Numbered from the stretch's first letter, positions 37,783 through 47,096 are shown. The stretch: DNA of 64,000 nucleotides from Bacillota bacterium (GCA_023410535.1 JAEYPR010000003.1:154671-218670), one strand, 5' to 3'. Numbers and translations are program-made. Notes: a model not told the origin generated them from the letters alone.

Positions 37783-39111
37783 CTAAAGCGTAAGAGGATC
37801 AAATTTCTTGATGACCTTCTTTTTCAATGTTCCGGATTTGATCGCTCTCTCTAACGCGTCATTGTAGCGTTTATTCAAGTCCCGAATGCCGTCGTCCACC
37901 GAAGTCACGCCCAAAATAATCGCGGCGTAGACGTCATACATCGATTTCCCTTCGGGCGCCAGTCCGTCGTCGTGCGGCGAGGAAGGCCAGATGGCGTCGA
38001 TACTGTCATTGATTTTGAAATCCGCGGCTCCCTTCATATTGGGATCTTTGGCGTTCTCCAAAACCGAAGGCACCACCGAGTAACCATATCCTTTTTCATG
38101 ATAAGGGATGAGAATCGCGTCACGATGGAACCATTCAAAAACTCGCCAAGCCGCTTTCACATTTTTCGACTGGGAGCAAATGAAGCTCCAACGACCGGCG
38201 CGAATCCAGGATTTACCTTTGGCAGTGGCTTCCAAGGTCGGCACCGGAGCGGCGCCCCAGTTGATCTTAGCCGGGAACTGTTGGGCGTAGACTCCGGGTT
38301 CCCAGTTGCCGGAGATGTACATGCCGATCTTCCCTTCGGCAAATTGGCTGCGCATCGGGTCAGCATCCAAGTTCTCGATGCCGGGGAACATGCTGCCTTC
38401 GCTGCGCATCTGCCGGAAAGCGTTCAGGATCGGACGCATCGGTTCAAAGCTATATTTGCCGGTCCGGAAATCGTAAGGCCAGACGCCGCTGCGCATCGCC
38501 ACCTGGTCCAACGAACGGAACAAGGCGGTGTAGGGATTTTTCATGTTTAAGGCAAAACCGTAGGCGTTCTCCGCTTTACCGGCTTCGGTCAGTTTCTTGG
38601 CGTAACTCACCATCTCGGCAACGGTTTTCGGCGGTCCGTTCAAACCGGCCTTCTTAAACAGGTCTTTATTATAGACCAACCGGAAATTGACGCCGGAGTT
38701 TGGCAAGCTATAAAGCTTCCCGTTGACCGTATTTTCGGTGTCGACCCGCAGAAACTTGCCGTAACGTTGTTTGATGTCGGATGTTAAATAAGAGTCCAAC
38801 GGCGCCGCCATCCGCCGGTCGGCATAATACTTGGCGTTGCTGAATCCCGAGAAGATGTCAGGAGCTTGGCCGCTTTGGAACGCTAACTCCAAATTTTGGG
38901 AGTAGTTTTCGGTCTGGACCACATAATCGACCTCAATATCAAATTTATTGGTCTTATTGAACTCCGCCACCTTTTCCTTTAAAAAGTCCATGTCGTGCCG
39001 TTGATGTGTCCACCACACAATTTTGGTTTTTTTCGGTCCGGCCAAACTGATCGAGGAGGCCATGACCAATGCCAGGAAACAAATGAACAGTCTTACCGAT
39101 CGCTTTTTCAA
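37783..39111 (-). CDS. Extracellular sugar-binding protein of a CUT1 ABC transporter
   Basis: About 442 residues. It starts at TTG 39111, giving a signal peptide (KKRSVRLFICFLALVMASSISLAGP). AAAGGGGTG lies a few bases upstream, and an upstream in-frame TTG at 39144 overlaps the -10 box and cannot be used. The mature part begins KIVWWTHQRHDMDF and has the SBP_bac_1 hallmarks: 'GQAPDIFSGFSNAKYYADRRMAAPLD', 'GKLYSLPNSGVNFRLVYNKDLFKKAG' and 'QFAEGKIGMYISGNW'. It captures the sugar in the periplasm and hands it to the two permeases. No lipobox cysteine was seen, which fits a diderm cell with a free periplasmic binding protein. Confidence 0.92.
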   Translation of the reverse strand: MKKRSVRLFICFLALVMASSISLAGPKKTKIVWWTHQRHDMDFLKEKVAEFNKTNKFDIEVDYVVQTENYSQNLELAFQSGQAPDIFSGFSNAKYYADRRMAAPLDSYLTSDIKQRYGKFLRVDTENTVNGKLYSLPNSGVNFRLVYNKDLFKKAGLNGPPKTVAEMVSYAKKLTEAGKAENAYGFALNMKNPYTALFRSLDQVAMRSGVWPYDFRTGKYSFEPMRPILNAFRQMRSEGSMFPGIENLDADPMRSQFAEGKIGMYISGNWEPGVYAQQFPAKINWGAAPVPTLEATAKGKSWIRAGRWSFICSQSKNVKAAWRVFEWFHRDAILIPYHEKGYGYSVVPSVLENAKDPNMKGAADFKINDSIDAIWPSSPHDDGLAPEGKSMYDVYAAIILGVTSVDDGIRDLNKRYNDALERAIKSGTLKKKVIKKFDPLTL

Positions 39112-39143
39112 GGAATCACCCCTTTTTTGAATTCTGTAACACA

Positions 39144-39172
39144 ATTATAAGATGGACTTTACTTGTTGGTAA
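39144..39172 (-). promoter_or_regulatory. Promoter of the sugar ABC operon
   Basis: On the minus strand TTACCA (39167-39172), a 17-base spacer and a perfect TATAAT (39144-39149). The weak -35 suits activation by the AraC-type regulator encoded just upstream. Confidence 0.75.
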
Positions 39173-39246
39173 TGAGGCAGTCTTATGAAAATAGGGGGGA
39201 TATTTTACGGTTTGGCGCGTCAAAACCGTCTCAATAAGGTATCAAA

Positions 39247-39280
39247 TATGACGTCGCGCCCTGGCGGACGCGACGTCATA
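39247..39280 (-). terminator. Hairpin after the yesN-like gene
   Basis: TATGACGTCGCG and CGCGACGTCATA form a 12-base perfect stem directly after the stop at 39281. The T run on the minus strand is poor (ATTTGAT), so termination may be partial. Confidence 0.6.
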
Positions 39281-40894
39281 TTATGCTTTGCGATATTTCG
39301 CCGGATTAACACCGACATGTTTTCGAAACAATTCGCTGAAATAGCGGGGGTCAGAATATCCCACCCGGTCGGCTACTTCATAAACTCGCAGCTCCCCTCC
39401 GGCCAATAACTGTTTAGCCTTTTCGATCCGGCGCTGGGTCAGGTAATCCATAAACGAGCTGTCGCAGTATTTTTTGAACAACGCCGAAAAATAGGTGGGA
39501 CTTAAACACATATGGTCCGCCACGGAATTCAAGGAAATCGCTTCGGTGAGATGCGCTTCGATATATTCTTTGGCCCGCTCCATTTTGGAATGGGTCTTCA
39601 GCGATTTTTCCATGCCCTGCGCCGCAAAGATCTGCCCGATCAGTTCCCTGATCCATTGTTGCAACTCCTCAAGCGTATCAAATCCTGTCGCCACGCTCAA
39701 CACGTCGTTCGGATCGGGCAACGTTGGGTCCAAATTTAACTCCATCAAGATCCGGGAGATCGAGAAGACCAAGCCCTGCAGACTTTTTCGCACCAGTTCG
39801 GGGTAGACCGCGGCGTACCGGTCCAGATGCGTGAAATAAGCCGCCAACTGTCGCCCGGCCTCGTCGGTCGCGCCGATTTTGACGGCGGCCAACAAATCCT
39901 TTTCAATGGCAATCGGGTAATAAAAGTTCAACCGGGTGCCGCAGGGCGAGATGTCGTCAATATGGATCAGCTGCTGTGGTCCTAAAGCGAACTTGTGGGT
40001 TAACGCCTCCAACGCCTCTTGATACGCCTGGGACAACTGGGCGAGCGTCGGATAGTACCGCCCGATTCCCAATGAAACCGTCCGGTTTAACGCGGTGGAC
40101 AGATACTCCCTGAGCGTTTCGGCAATCTGCAACAAACACTTTTTCGAATCCTCCGGCGCCATTCCCGGGGGTAGTTGCACCAGCAGGACCAACCGTTCCT
40201 TGGGATCGGCGCAAACCCAGATCGGCGCGGCGGACTCCGGCCGGCGCGTCCAGCTTTCAGTCAACGTTTTAAACTCATCGAGCAACCGGTAACTGTCCGG
40301 ATCCTGCACCCCGCGAAACTGATCGATTTCCATTACGATGGTTCCGAACCCGTTGGCAAGTTCCGGGTCGATCTGTAAAAAGCGCAACTTCGCCACCAAC
40401 AGTTCCGCGTCGGCATACGGCCCGGCCAGCAACTGTTGGAAGAACTTCTCCCGCAATAAGGGCAAACTCTGCGCTAACTTCTCCAGCAGCTCCGCTTCAG
40501 CCACCCGCTGAGCCGCCTCCCGGTCCAGCTTGGCCACAACCCGCTGCACCGAAGCTTCCAACTCCGCAATCCGGACCGGTTTAAGCAGGTATTCCTCCGC
40601 TCCCAGTTTGACCGCTTGCTGCGCATGGGAAAACTCGTCGTAGCCGCTTAGAATGATTACTTTCAGCGCCGGTTTCGACTCTTTCAGCAAAGCCATTAAG
40701 CGAATCCCGTCCATTCGCGGCATTTTAATATCGGTGATAACCAGATCGGGGTCGATGGCCGCCGCCACTTGCAACGCTGCCGCGCCATCGTGGGCCCAGC
40801 CGGCAATTTCCACCCCGTAATCCTCCCATTTGCCGTAACGCCGGATCCCTTGAATAATGTCATCCTTGTCATCGACAATCATCAGCTTATACAT
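39281..40894 (-). CDS. Response regulator, receiver plus AraC domain (YesN family)
   Basis: A 537-residue protein. The receiver (1-120) has Asp55 in ITDIKMPRMDG and Lys105 in LLKPVRI. A ~300-residue middle region is typical of YesN proteins. A C-terminal AraC double helix-turn-helix (about 435-535) ends in GYSDPRYFSELFRKHVG. Its ATG overlaps the last eight bases of the kinase gene, so translation is coupled. By family precedent it activates the adjacent sugar importer, whose promoter lies about 110 bases downstream and has a weak -35 box. No direct-repeat operator was confidently identified there. Confidence 0.93.
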   Translation of the reverse strand: MYKLMIVDDKDDIIQGIRRYGKWEDYGVEIAGWAHDGAAALQVAAAIDPDLVITDIKMPRMDGIRLMALLKESKPALKVIILSGYDEFSHAQQAVKLGAEEYLLKPVRIAELEASVQRVVAKLDREAAQRVAEAELLEKLAQSLPLLREKFFQQLLAGPYADAELLVAKLRFLQIDPELANGFGTIVMEIDQFRGVQDPDSYRLLDEFKTLTESWTRRPESAAPIWVCADPKERLVLLVQLPPGMAPEDSKKCLLQIAETLREYLSTALNRTVSLGIGRYYPTLAQLSQAYQEALEALTHKFALGPQQLIHIDDISPCGTRLNFYYPIAIEKDLLAAVKIGATDEAGRQLAAYFTHLDRYAAVYPELVRKSLQGLVFSISRILMELNLDPTLPDPNDVLSVATGFDTLEELQQWIRELIGQIFAAQGMEKSLKTHSKMERAKEYIEAHLTEAISLNSVADHMCLSPTYFSALFKKYCDSSFMDYLTQRRIEKAKQLLAGGELRVYEVADRVGYSDPRYFSELFRKHVGVNPAKYRKA

Positions 40895-42689
40895 GGTCGT
40901 CCTCCTCTAGCAACGGAATCCGGATCCGGACCGTCGTCGCCCGGTACGCCTGACTGGATAATTCCAGCCGGTATTCGTCGCCGCAGCGCAATTGCAACCG
41001 TTGATGAATATTGGATAAAGCATAACCGCCTTTTTCGCCGCCCGGTTCGCGGGTTAAATATTGTTGCAGCGCTTGCACGTCGAATCCTTTGCCGTTGTCG
41101 GCAATCTCGAAACAGATCCGTCCGTCGGTTTGCCATACCTTAATACGGATCATCCCGCCGCTGCCCATTTCGCTGAAACCGTGCAACAAAGCATTCTCCG
41201 CCAAGGGTTGCAAAATGAACTTTTGAGTTTTGTAAGCGCCAATCCCCGGTTCAACCTCGATTTGATAGTCAAATTTCCCTTCGTAAATACTCTTTTGCAG
41301 ACTGAGGTAATTGGCGACATGTTGAATCTCTTGATCGATCGCCACCTCTTCTTTCCCCTTGTTCAACCCCAGCCGAAAAAACTGGGCCAAGGCGATCACC
41401 ATCTCCGCCACTTGCTCGTTGCCGCCGGAGAGCGCCTTCCAATAAATCGAATCCAACGCGTTATAGAGGAAATGCGGATTGATCTGCGATTGCAAGGCGT
41501 TCAACTCGGCGATCTGTTTCAGCCTCTGTTCCTGACGGTATTTGTCATGTTCTTCGTTGAGCCGGACGATCAGCGAATTGATCTCCTCGACCATCGAGTT
41601 GAAATGTTTGGCCAATTCCCCGATTTCATCATCGTATTTCGGTTCAAACCGCGCTTCAAAATCGCGGTTCTGAATCCGTTTCATCACATTTTGCAACTTA
41701 TACAACGGTTTGGTAATCGTCTTGGTCACGACGACCGAAAGCATGATCGCCAAACCAGCGCACCCGATCCCCACCAGGATGGTGAGCCAGGTGATATTTT
41801 CAATGTCCAGCAACAGTTGGCGCTCCGGGGTGATCGTCACGATCTTCCAGCCGTTCACCGGCAAAGACGCGAAATTAACCAATACTTTGCGACCCTTGAT
41901 CCGGTAGCGAAAGTAATTGCTGTCCTGTTGATACAGGTTCGCCAAAAATTGCTTGTCGGCAAAGACCCGGCGATAACCTGTGTCGTAACTATGGGTCACC
42001 ATCCGGCCGGAGCGGTCCAACAGATAGGTTTCGGCCGCAAATTGGTTGCGGATTTCCGAGAGATACTCAATCAACTGGTCTTCTTTCAAATGAACGACCA
42101 CAAACGCCTTTTCAGGAGAGACGTCTTGAATCCCGGTGGTCAACGCCACCGGAATGAGCCCTCGCTTCGGCAGCCACTTCACCTCGGAATTGAGGCCCCA
42201 ATCAATCACTTTATGCTGGCGGATCGCCCGGAAAAGCCGCGATTCGAGCAGTTTTTCCCGGTTCAACGCCGGCTCGGTGGTATCGTAAAAGATAACCTTC
42301 GGGGTATAGACATAGATCGAATCAATCAGACGGTCGCTGATGCGAGCTTGGGATAACGCCCGTTGCATCCGGGAAAACTCCCCGGCGACATTGGCGTGGC
42401 TATCGGTAGCGATAGTGATGATTGAGTTGCGAAAACTTTCGGTCGTGAAAAGATTATGCAAATTGTTCAGGGTATTCAGCAGTTTCTCATTGATATACTT
42501 TTGCGATTGCTGGATGGTCTCGTTGGTGTGTTTGTAGGCGTTAAATTCAATCGTCCGGGTGGAGACGATATTGGCGAAAAAGCCCAACACGCCGGTGGAG
42601 AAGAGGATACAGACGATGGTTAAGGCGATAATTTTATGCAACAACTTGAGGCGATTCAATTTGGACTGCAAAAAGTGAATCCAATTCAT
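40887..42689 (-). CDS. Sensor histidine kinase, YesM family
   Basis: A 600-residue kinase with two membrane helices (about 17-42 and 285-310), an extracytoplasmic sensor of about 240 residues between them, a HAMP domain, and the His_kinase (LytS/YesM-type) box with NPHFLYNALD. The ATPase domain follows, with ENALLHG and ADNGKGFD. The partner is the YesN-like regulator whose gene overlaps its 3' end. GGAGGAG seven bases upstream supports the ATG. The leader carries an intrinsic terminator just behind a consensus promoter (42765-42855), so expression may be controlled by antitermination. Confidence 0.93.
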   Translation of the reverse strand: MNWIHFLQSKLNRLKLLHKIIALTIVCILFSTGVLGFFANIVSTRTIEFNAYKHTNETIQQSQKYINEKLLNTLNNLHNLFTTESFRNSIITIATDSHANVAGEFSRMQRALSQARISDRLIDSIYVYTPKVIFYDTTEPALNREKLLESRLFRAIRQHKVIDWGLNSEVKWLPKRGLIPVALTTGIQDVSPEKAFVVVHLKEDQLIEYLSEIRNQFAAETYLLDRSGRMVTHSYDTGYRRVFADKQFLANLYQQDSNYFRYRIKGRKVLVNFASLPVNGWKIVTITPERQLLLDIENITWLTILVGIGCAGLAIMLSVVVTKTITKPLYKLQNVMKRIQNRDFEARFEPKYDDEIGELAKHFNSMVEEINSLIVRLNEEHDKYRQEQRLKQIAELNALQSQINPHFLYNALDSIYWKALSGGNEQVAEMVIALAQFFRLGLNKGKEEVAIDQEIQHVANYLSLQKSIYEGKFDYQIEVEPGIGAYKTQKFILQPLAENALLHGFSEMGSGGMIRIKVWQTDGRICFEIADNGKGFDVQALQQYLTREPGGEKGGYALSNIHQRLQLRCGDEYRLELSSQAYRATTVRIRIPLLEEDDHV

Positions 42690-42764
42690 TCCCTCAACTC
42701 CTCCGCCTTGATTACAGGTTGATCTCAGTATTAATATCGGCCGCCCCGCCCCGGAGCCCCATCA

Positions 42765-42816
42765 ACAAAAAACGATTCCACCCGCGCGCATCGAAACAGC
42801 GCCGAGGTGGAATCGT
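42765..42816 (-). terminator. Intrinsic terminator in the leader of the yesM-like kinase gene
   Basis: On the minus strand ACGATTCCACC and GGTGGAATCGT form an 11-base perfect stem with further GC pairing in the loop, followed by six T. There is no minus-strand gene upstream for it to end, so it is either an attenuator of the kinase operon or the end of a very short RNA. Confidence 0.8.
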
Positions 42817-42826
42817 CGTTAATTGC

Positions 42827-42855
42827 ATTTTAACCTTTTGTTACTATCTTGTCAA
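42827..42855 (-). promoter_or_regulatory. Consensus promoter upstream of the leader terminator
   Basis: On the minus strand TTGACA (42850-42855), 17-base spacer, TAAAAT (42827-42832). The predicted transcription start near 42820 is only a few bases before the terminator stem. Confidence 0.75.
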
Positions 42856-43068
42856 TTCACGGTTTGTCCGGGATCATGCCCTTGTTTGAGGTAGGATTGA
42901 CAAGCCTTTCCCTGCCATCACTTGCCTTATGTTTTACCGTTGGCATTTCCAATCGTCACTTCAGTTTCGCAACGAATCAACCGATATTTTGGGTAGTGGT
43001 TCATGCGAGCGTTCACTCACGTCAGTGAAGGACGACGATTACGGTCTAAGGAATCACGAGAGGATGCC

Positions 43069-43749
43069 ATGGAAAAAACGAAGATTTATGATTCAACCAC
43101 GACTTGCCCGGTCTGTGACCAAAAATTTCCCGGGACCAAGGTGCGGATGGGCTCGCACCGGGTCGCCAGTCAAGATACGGATTTCGCCATTCAATACGAA
43201 GGGGTCAACCCGATTCTTTATGAAATATTTGTCTGTCCCCATTGCGGTTATGCGGCGTTTCAAAACAACTTCTCGTATGTCAAGCCCAAAGACAAAAAGA
43301 TGTTTACTGCCGAGATGGCCCCGCATTGGCGATCCAAAAGCTACAACGGAGAACGGACTTTGGACAGCGCTTTGGACACATTCAAACTTGCCTTGTACTG
43401 TCTACAATTGCGCAAGGCCAAAAGCAGCGAGATCGCCAAGACTTGCCTGCGGATCGCTTGGATTTACCGCTGGAAAGGCGACCCGCGCGAAACCGATTTT
43501 CTCAAATTTGCGCTTGATTGCTACACTGAGGCCTTCCAAACCGAGGATTTTCCCCTTGAGAAACTGGATGAACCGCATTGCATCTACCTAATTGCCGAGT
43601 TACACCGGAAACTGGGCAATATCGAGGAAGCGACCCGTTGGTTCGGCAGGTTTTTCAACAACCCCGTCGCCCGCGCCAACCGCACGTTGATGGATAAAGC
43701 CCGGGACCAGTATCAACTGATTAAGGATTTACGGGAGAACCAATCATAA
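43069..43749 (+). CDS. DUF2225 family protein
   Basis: 226 residues from the ATG at 43069 (GAGAGG eight bases upstream). The N-terminus carries two CxxC pairs (CPVCDQKF and CPHCGYAAF), separated by the DUF2225 signature 'VRMGSHRVASQDTDFAIQYEG'. The C-terminal two thirds is helical, with TPR-like segments (KTCLRIAWIYRWKGD; YLIAELHRKLGNIEEATRWF). This fits a zinc-ribbon plus helical-repeat scaffold. The family is widespread in Bacillota and has no clear function. Its stop overlaps the stop of the convergent YkgJ-family gene by six bases. Confidence 0.9.
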   Translation: MEKTKIYDSTTTCPVCDQKFPGTKVRMGSHRVASQDTDFAIQYEGVNPILYEIFVCPHCGYAAFQNNFSYVKPKDKKMFTAEMAPHWRSKSYNGERTLDSALDTFKLALYCLQLRKAKSSEIAKTCLRIAWIYRWKGDPRETDFLKFALDCYTEAFQTEDFPLEKLDEPHCIYLIAELHRKLGNIEEATRWFGRFFNNPVARANRTLMDKARDQYQLIKDLRENQS

Positions 43750-44439
43750 CCGGGGCGGTTCCTCCGCTGTTTCGAACTGCTCCAACTCCTCCAAGACGCG
43801 CCGCGCCGCCTCTGCCGGGGGAAGCTCCCCCATCCCGTAATCCGTTGGCCCATGGGTCAGAAACACCGGATAGACTTTGATGGCCATGATCGCCAATTGG
43901 GTTTCATTGCTTGGAATGGTTCCGGCCGGAAAAGCAGCCGCCTGTTCGATTAAGAACCCGGCCGCCGCTTGGACCGCCCGCTGTTCGTTCCGGTCGTTCG
44001 GGGTGGGGTAGCTAAACCGCCATCGTCCGGCTTGCCGTGTGATCAGCGCTTTGCTGGCATCGCCGGCGGTCATTCCGGTCGCGGCAAAGATCCGGCAGTC
44101 GTAATTCCGGCACGTCTGCGGACGGTGCCGATAAATCGAACACTGGTCGTCGGCCAGCATTGGGCAACAACCGCTCTGATCGTAACCCATTACGACGTTG
44201 CCTTTGGGTTGAAACGGTGCCGCGAATAACAGTCCCTTGGGAATCTGGGCCAACGAATCGCGCTCCGTGGGGCGGATATGGATGAAATACGAAGACCGGC
44301 AGCAAACGTTGCAAGCGCCGCAAGGCACCTCGGAGCCGCTGTCTTGCCGCAACGCGTTTCGTAACTGACGAAGCCAGACCGAAAACGCTCCGGCGGGCAG
44401 CTCCGCCGGTTCTAGGGTTTTGGGGTTATGATTGTCCAT
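43744..44439 (-). CDS. YkgJ family cysteine cluster protein
   Basis: 231 residues from the ATG at 44439 (GAGGTCA upstream). The cysteine motif CGACNVCCRSS near residue 45, then GCCPML, CSIYRHRPQTCRNYDC, matches the CxxCxxCC family (PF03692), thought to bind zinc or an iron-sulphur cluster. There is no membrane segment. The biochemical role is not established. It converges with the DUF2225 gene, and the two reading frames overlap by six bases at their stops, so both transcripts read into each other. Confidence 0.88.
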   Translation of the reverse strand: MDNHNPKTLEPAELPAGAFSVWLRQLRNALRQDSGSEVPCGACNVCCRSSYFIHIRPTERDSLAQIPKGLLFAAPFQPKGNVVMGYDQSGCCPMLADDQCSIYRHRPQTCRNYDCRIFAATGMTAGDASKALITRQAGRWRFSYPTPNDRNEQRAVQAAAGFLIEQAAAFPAGTIPSNETQLAIMAIKVYPVFLTHGPTDYGMGELPPAEAARRVLEELEQFETAEEPPRL

Positions 44440-44552
44440 CGCCGGTGACCTCAAAATTCATTTGTATTATATATGTCGCACGAATAGGATTGATTGCAAC
44501 CTTACATACATCATACCATAAAAGAAAGCCCCACTCACGCTAAACGTACTTC

Positions 44553-44592
44553 GAGGCTGTCCCGGAGGCAACCCCGGAACAGCCTCTTTTCT
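44553..44592 (+). terminator. Hairpin terminator between YkgJ and AraC genes
   Basis: GAGGCTGTCCCGG pairs with CCGGAACAGCCTC (one mismatch region) and is followed on the plus strand by TTTTCTTGTT. It may end read-through from 43749 on the plus strand or act in both directions for the AraC gene. Confidence 0.6.
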
Positions 44593-44616
44593 TGTTGCCC
44601 TTTGTTACCCCGTCAT

Positions 44617-45510
44617 TCACTCGCTTTGCTTTGATTTGACCGGCAGATACAGATCAATGCCTCCGATATGATTAAACCCCTCATCAAACCCGAGATGTTC
44701 CTCAAGCCACTGGTGTCCGCCGTAAACATACTTGCTGTCCCGCAACCAATTTCGAAACTGTTTCCAAGCCTTCATAATCTCTGCTCCCAAATCGCCGGTT
44801 GCACTGTGTTTCACTCCCGTCACGGCATACAACCCGCCTTCAAGGACCTTTGTTTTAACCTTACGGTCATCCACAACAAGCGCCTCCCCAATGGTGACGC
44901 AAACTTCGTAGCCGTATTCCGTTTGCTCCGGCGCTGCCGGGCTGGGATTGTTGTAACCGAAAATCCGCATGCCATGCTGATTCGGATTTAATCCGGAACG
45001 GTTCAACCATTCCCTCATTACTGTAAAAGCATTGGCCTCCGGGCATTTACCGTAGTAACAATAATACGCGACCCGGATCGGTTCTAGCTTTTTTAAGACT
45101 TTAATATCCGGATACTTTTCAAGCAGTTCTTGATCTTGTATATCAAAATAATTATCCATAATACTCATCCTTTCAAAACGATAGGTACGCCGGTTTTTCC
45201 GAAACTCACTGGGTAGCAACCCGGTGATTCGTTTAAATGCTCTTGAAAACGAATCACCACTGTCAAAGCCGTATTTGACCGCGATATCAATTATTGATAC
45301 GTCCGTATCAACCATTTCCGCCGCAGCCAAACTCATTCGGCGCCGCCGGATATACTCTTTAACCGGGCACCCGACTAAAGCGAAGAATATCCGGTAAAAG
45401 TTCGATAGTGACATATAGGCCGCTTGCGCGACGCGGTTCAGTTTTAAATCGGTTTCCAGATTCCGTTCGATATAATCGACCGACCGCTGGATTCTTTCAT
45501 AATAATTCAA
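44617..45510 (-). CDS. AraC-family regulator with GyrI-like effector-binding domain
   Basis: 297 residues. Residues 1-105 hold the AraC helix-turn-helix pair (LETDLKLNRVAQAAYMSLSN; VKYGFDSGDSFSRAFKRITG). Residues about 135-290 are a GyrI/SbmC-like domain that binds small molecules (PDIKVLKKLEPIRVAYYCYYG, ending HIGGIDLYLPV). This Rob-like architecture usually senses drugs or metabolites. It starts with TTG behind AAGGGG. It is not obviously linked to the neighbours; autoregulation or control of a transporter elsewhere is possible. Confidence 0.9.
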   Translation of the reverse strand: MNYYERIQRSVDYIERNLETDLKLNRVAQAAYMSLSNFYRIFFALVGCPVKEYIRRRRMSLAAAEMVDTDVSIIDIAVKYGFDSGDSFSRAFKRITGLLPSEFRKNRRTYRFERMSIMDNYFDIQDQELLEKYPDIKVLKKLEPIRVAYYCYYGKCPEANAFTVMREWLNRSGLNPNQHGMRIFGYNNPSPAAPEQTEYGYEVCVTIGEALVVDDRKVKTKVLEGGLYAVTGVKHSATGDLGAEIMKAWKQFRNWLRDSKYVYGGHQWLEEHLGFDEGFNHIGGIDLYLPVKSKQSE

Positions 45511-45608
45511 TCAGGAGCGCCCCTTGCTTTGGTGATGAGATCAGGATAACATATTAAACCCTTAACTGCTCGACTTTTCTTCCAAAAAAGTGGCACCCTT
45601 ACGGCGAT

Positions 45609-45638
45609 AAAAAAAGAGCGCTCAATGAACGCCCTTTT
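45609..45638 (-). terminator. Terminator of the methyltransferase operon
   Basis: On the minus strand AAAGGGCGTTCA pairs with TGAGCGCTCTTT (two G-T pairs) and is followed by seven T. The plus strand also has five T after the hairpin, so it may stop transcripts in both directions. Confidence 0.8.
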
Positions 45639-45667
45639 TGAACAATTTTATATCGCCCGTCAAAGAT

Positions 45668-46399
45668 TCATCTTTTTCGTGCCGCGATCAGCAGCATCAT
45701 CGGCCGGCGCAGTTCATCCCGCATTCCCGGTTCGTTCATGAGATACTCGGCCGGTTGCGGTTCGACCAGTTCAACGATTTCAAAACCGCTTTGGATCAGC
45801 GTATTAAGATATGTAGTCAGGGTCTTATGATATTTCATCACCGTTTCCCCGAGAAAGACCGTTTGGCGGATCCCCTCGTCGAAGTAACGGTCGACCGGCC
45901 AATGCAGATGATTTCCCTGAGAATCATCGTGCCATTGCTGCTCGCCTTGAGCAGTGAAAATAGGGTGTTCGACCGAAAAGACAAAATCCCCGCCCCGGAC
46001 GAGACAGCGGTTGATTTTGGCGCAAACCGCCGCAAAGGACTCGATGTAATGAAACGCCAGCGAACTAAGGACCACATCAAACGTCTCCTCCGGGAAATCG
46101 ATCGCTTCGATCGGCAGCCGGACGTATTCAATCCGCGGCGAGTCGGTTTTGGCTTTTGCCTCCTGCAGCATTTTCTCAGATAGATCGACGCCTACCACTG
46201 ATTTTGCGCCCTGCTCCACAGCATAGCGACAGTGCCAGCCAAAACCGCAACCCAAATCCAAAACCCGTTTGTTTTCAAAGTCCGGCAGCATTCGTTGCAA
46301 TTCCGGCCATTCCCCGGCAGCCTGCAACCCCCCGACTGAACGTGGCATTTGTTTATATTGATTGAAGAATTGAATCTTATCGTATTGATTCTCTTTCAT
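45668..46399 (-). CDS. Class I SAM-dependent methyltransferase
   Basis: 243 residues with the Rossmann-fold methyltransferase motifs: motif I VLDLGCGFGWHCRYA (about residue 47), motif II GVDLSEKML, and VLSSLAFHYI further on. The family resembles the UbiE/Methyltransf_11 type. The substrate is unknown; many such proteins act on small molecules. AAGGAG lies five bases before the ATG. The gene begins eight bases after the stop of the secreted hypothetical protein at 46408-46947, so they are co-transcribed. Confidence 0.9.
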   Translation of the reverse strand: MKENQYDKIQFFNQYKQMPRSVGGLQAAGEWPELQRMLPDFENKRVLDLGCGFGWHCRYAVEQGAKSVVGVDLSEKMLQEAKAKTDSPRIEYVRLPIEAIDFPEETFDVVLSSLAFHYIESFAAVCAKINRCLVRGGDFVFSVEHPIFTAQGEQQWHDDSQGNHLHWPVDRYFDEGIRQTVFLGETVMKYHKTLTTYLNTLIQSGFEIVELVEPQPAEYLMNEPGMRDELRRPMMLLIAARKR

Positions 46400-46407
46400 T
46401 TTTCTCC

Positions 46408-46947
46408 TTAATTCCCTAGACTCGCATCACGTATTTTTGAATTGTCGCGAAAGTTAATTAAACTGCCGGTAACAGTACTTGCATCACCGTTAATAGTCCA
46501 TATTTCATTGGTTTTTTCGTTAGTGATTCGAACTCCGACATCTGTTCCATTGCCTTCGGCGCTATATTCACTATATACTTCATATTGATAGCCGTTATTT
46601 ACGAAACGCAAATAATCCAAATCTAAACCAGCATTCTGTATACCGCCACCTCGTAAATACCATGCATAAGTAAACCGACTCCAGCTGTTCTTCTTTTCTT
46701 TTGGGAATTCCAGCTCGATATGATCTTCTGTTCCGAAACGATAAACAATATAATCAGGATTTTTTGAGATCGCAATTGTCATTATCTTCAAAGATTTTTG
46801 AACCCGGAAACTAAAAATATTTTGCTCGTTATCGAAAAGCAACGGAGTATAGGTTGTTTTGGTGAATCCCTGGCTTCCAAAGCCTATGACTATTAGCACT
46901 CCAATAATGATTCGTTTCAATAATCTTGACCAACCGTTTCGGTTCAT
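46408..46947 (-). CDS. Hypothetical exported protein, 179 residues
   Basis: An N-terminal basic/hydrophobic stretch (LLKRIIIGVLIVIGFGSQGFTK) looks like a signal peptide or membrane anchor. The rest is polar and probably beta-rich, with many tyrosines and glycines. I do not recognise the family. The DNA is visibly AT-richer than its neighbours, which suggests later acquisition. GGGGTGA lies upstream of the ATG at 46947. It is the first gene of a two-gene unit with the methyltransferase. Confidence 0.7.
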   Translation of the reverse strand: MNRNGWSRLLKRIIIGVLIVIGFGSQGFTKTTYTPLLFDNEQNIFSFRVQKSLKIMTIAISKNPDYIVYRFGTEDHIELEFPKEKKNSWSRFTYAWYLRGGGIQNAGLDLDYLRFVNNGYQYEVYSEYSAEGNGTDVGVRITNEKTNEIWTINGDASTVTGSLINFRDNSKIRDASLGN

Positions 46948-47096
46948 CACTTCACCCCAAGCAAAATTATATCATAAAACCGAATCCACAACCCCGCCAT
47001 GGTGAAATGCAAGGTTTCAAAAAAGGAACGAAAGGTAATTTAGCGAATATCAATGATGCCGTCGCATGAATGCAACAAGAGCAAAGGGAGCCGATT

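Noticed and set aside
41061..42356. 431-residue plus-strand frame inside the yesM-like gene
   Set aside because: The opposite strand encodes a complete histidine kinase with all motifs; this frame is its mirror.
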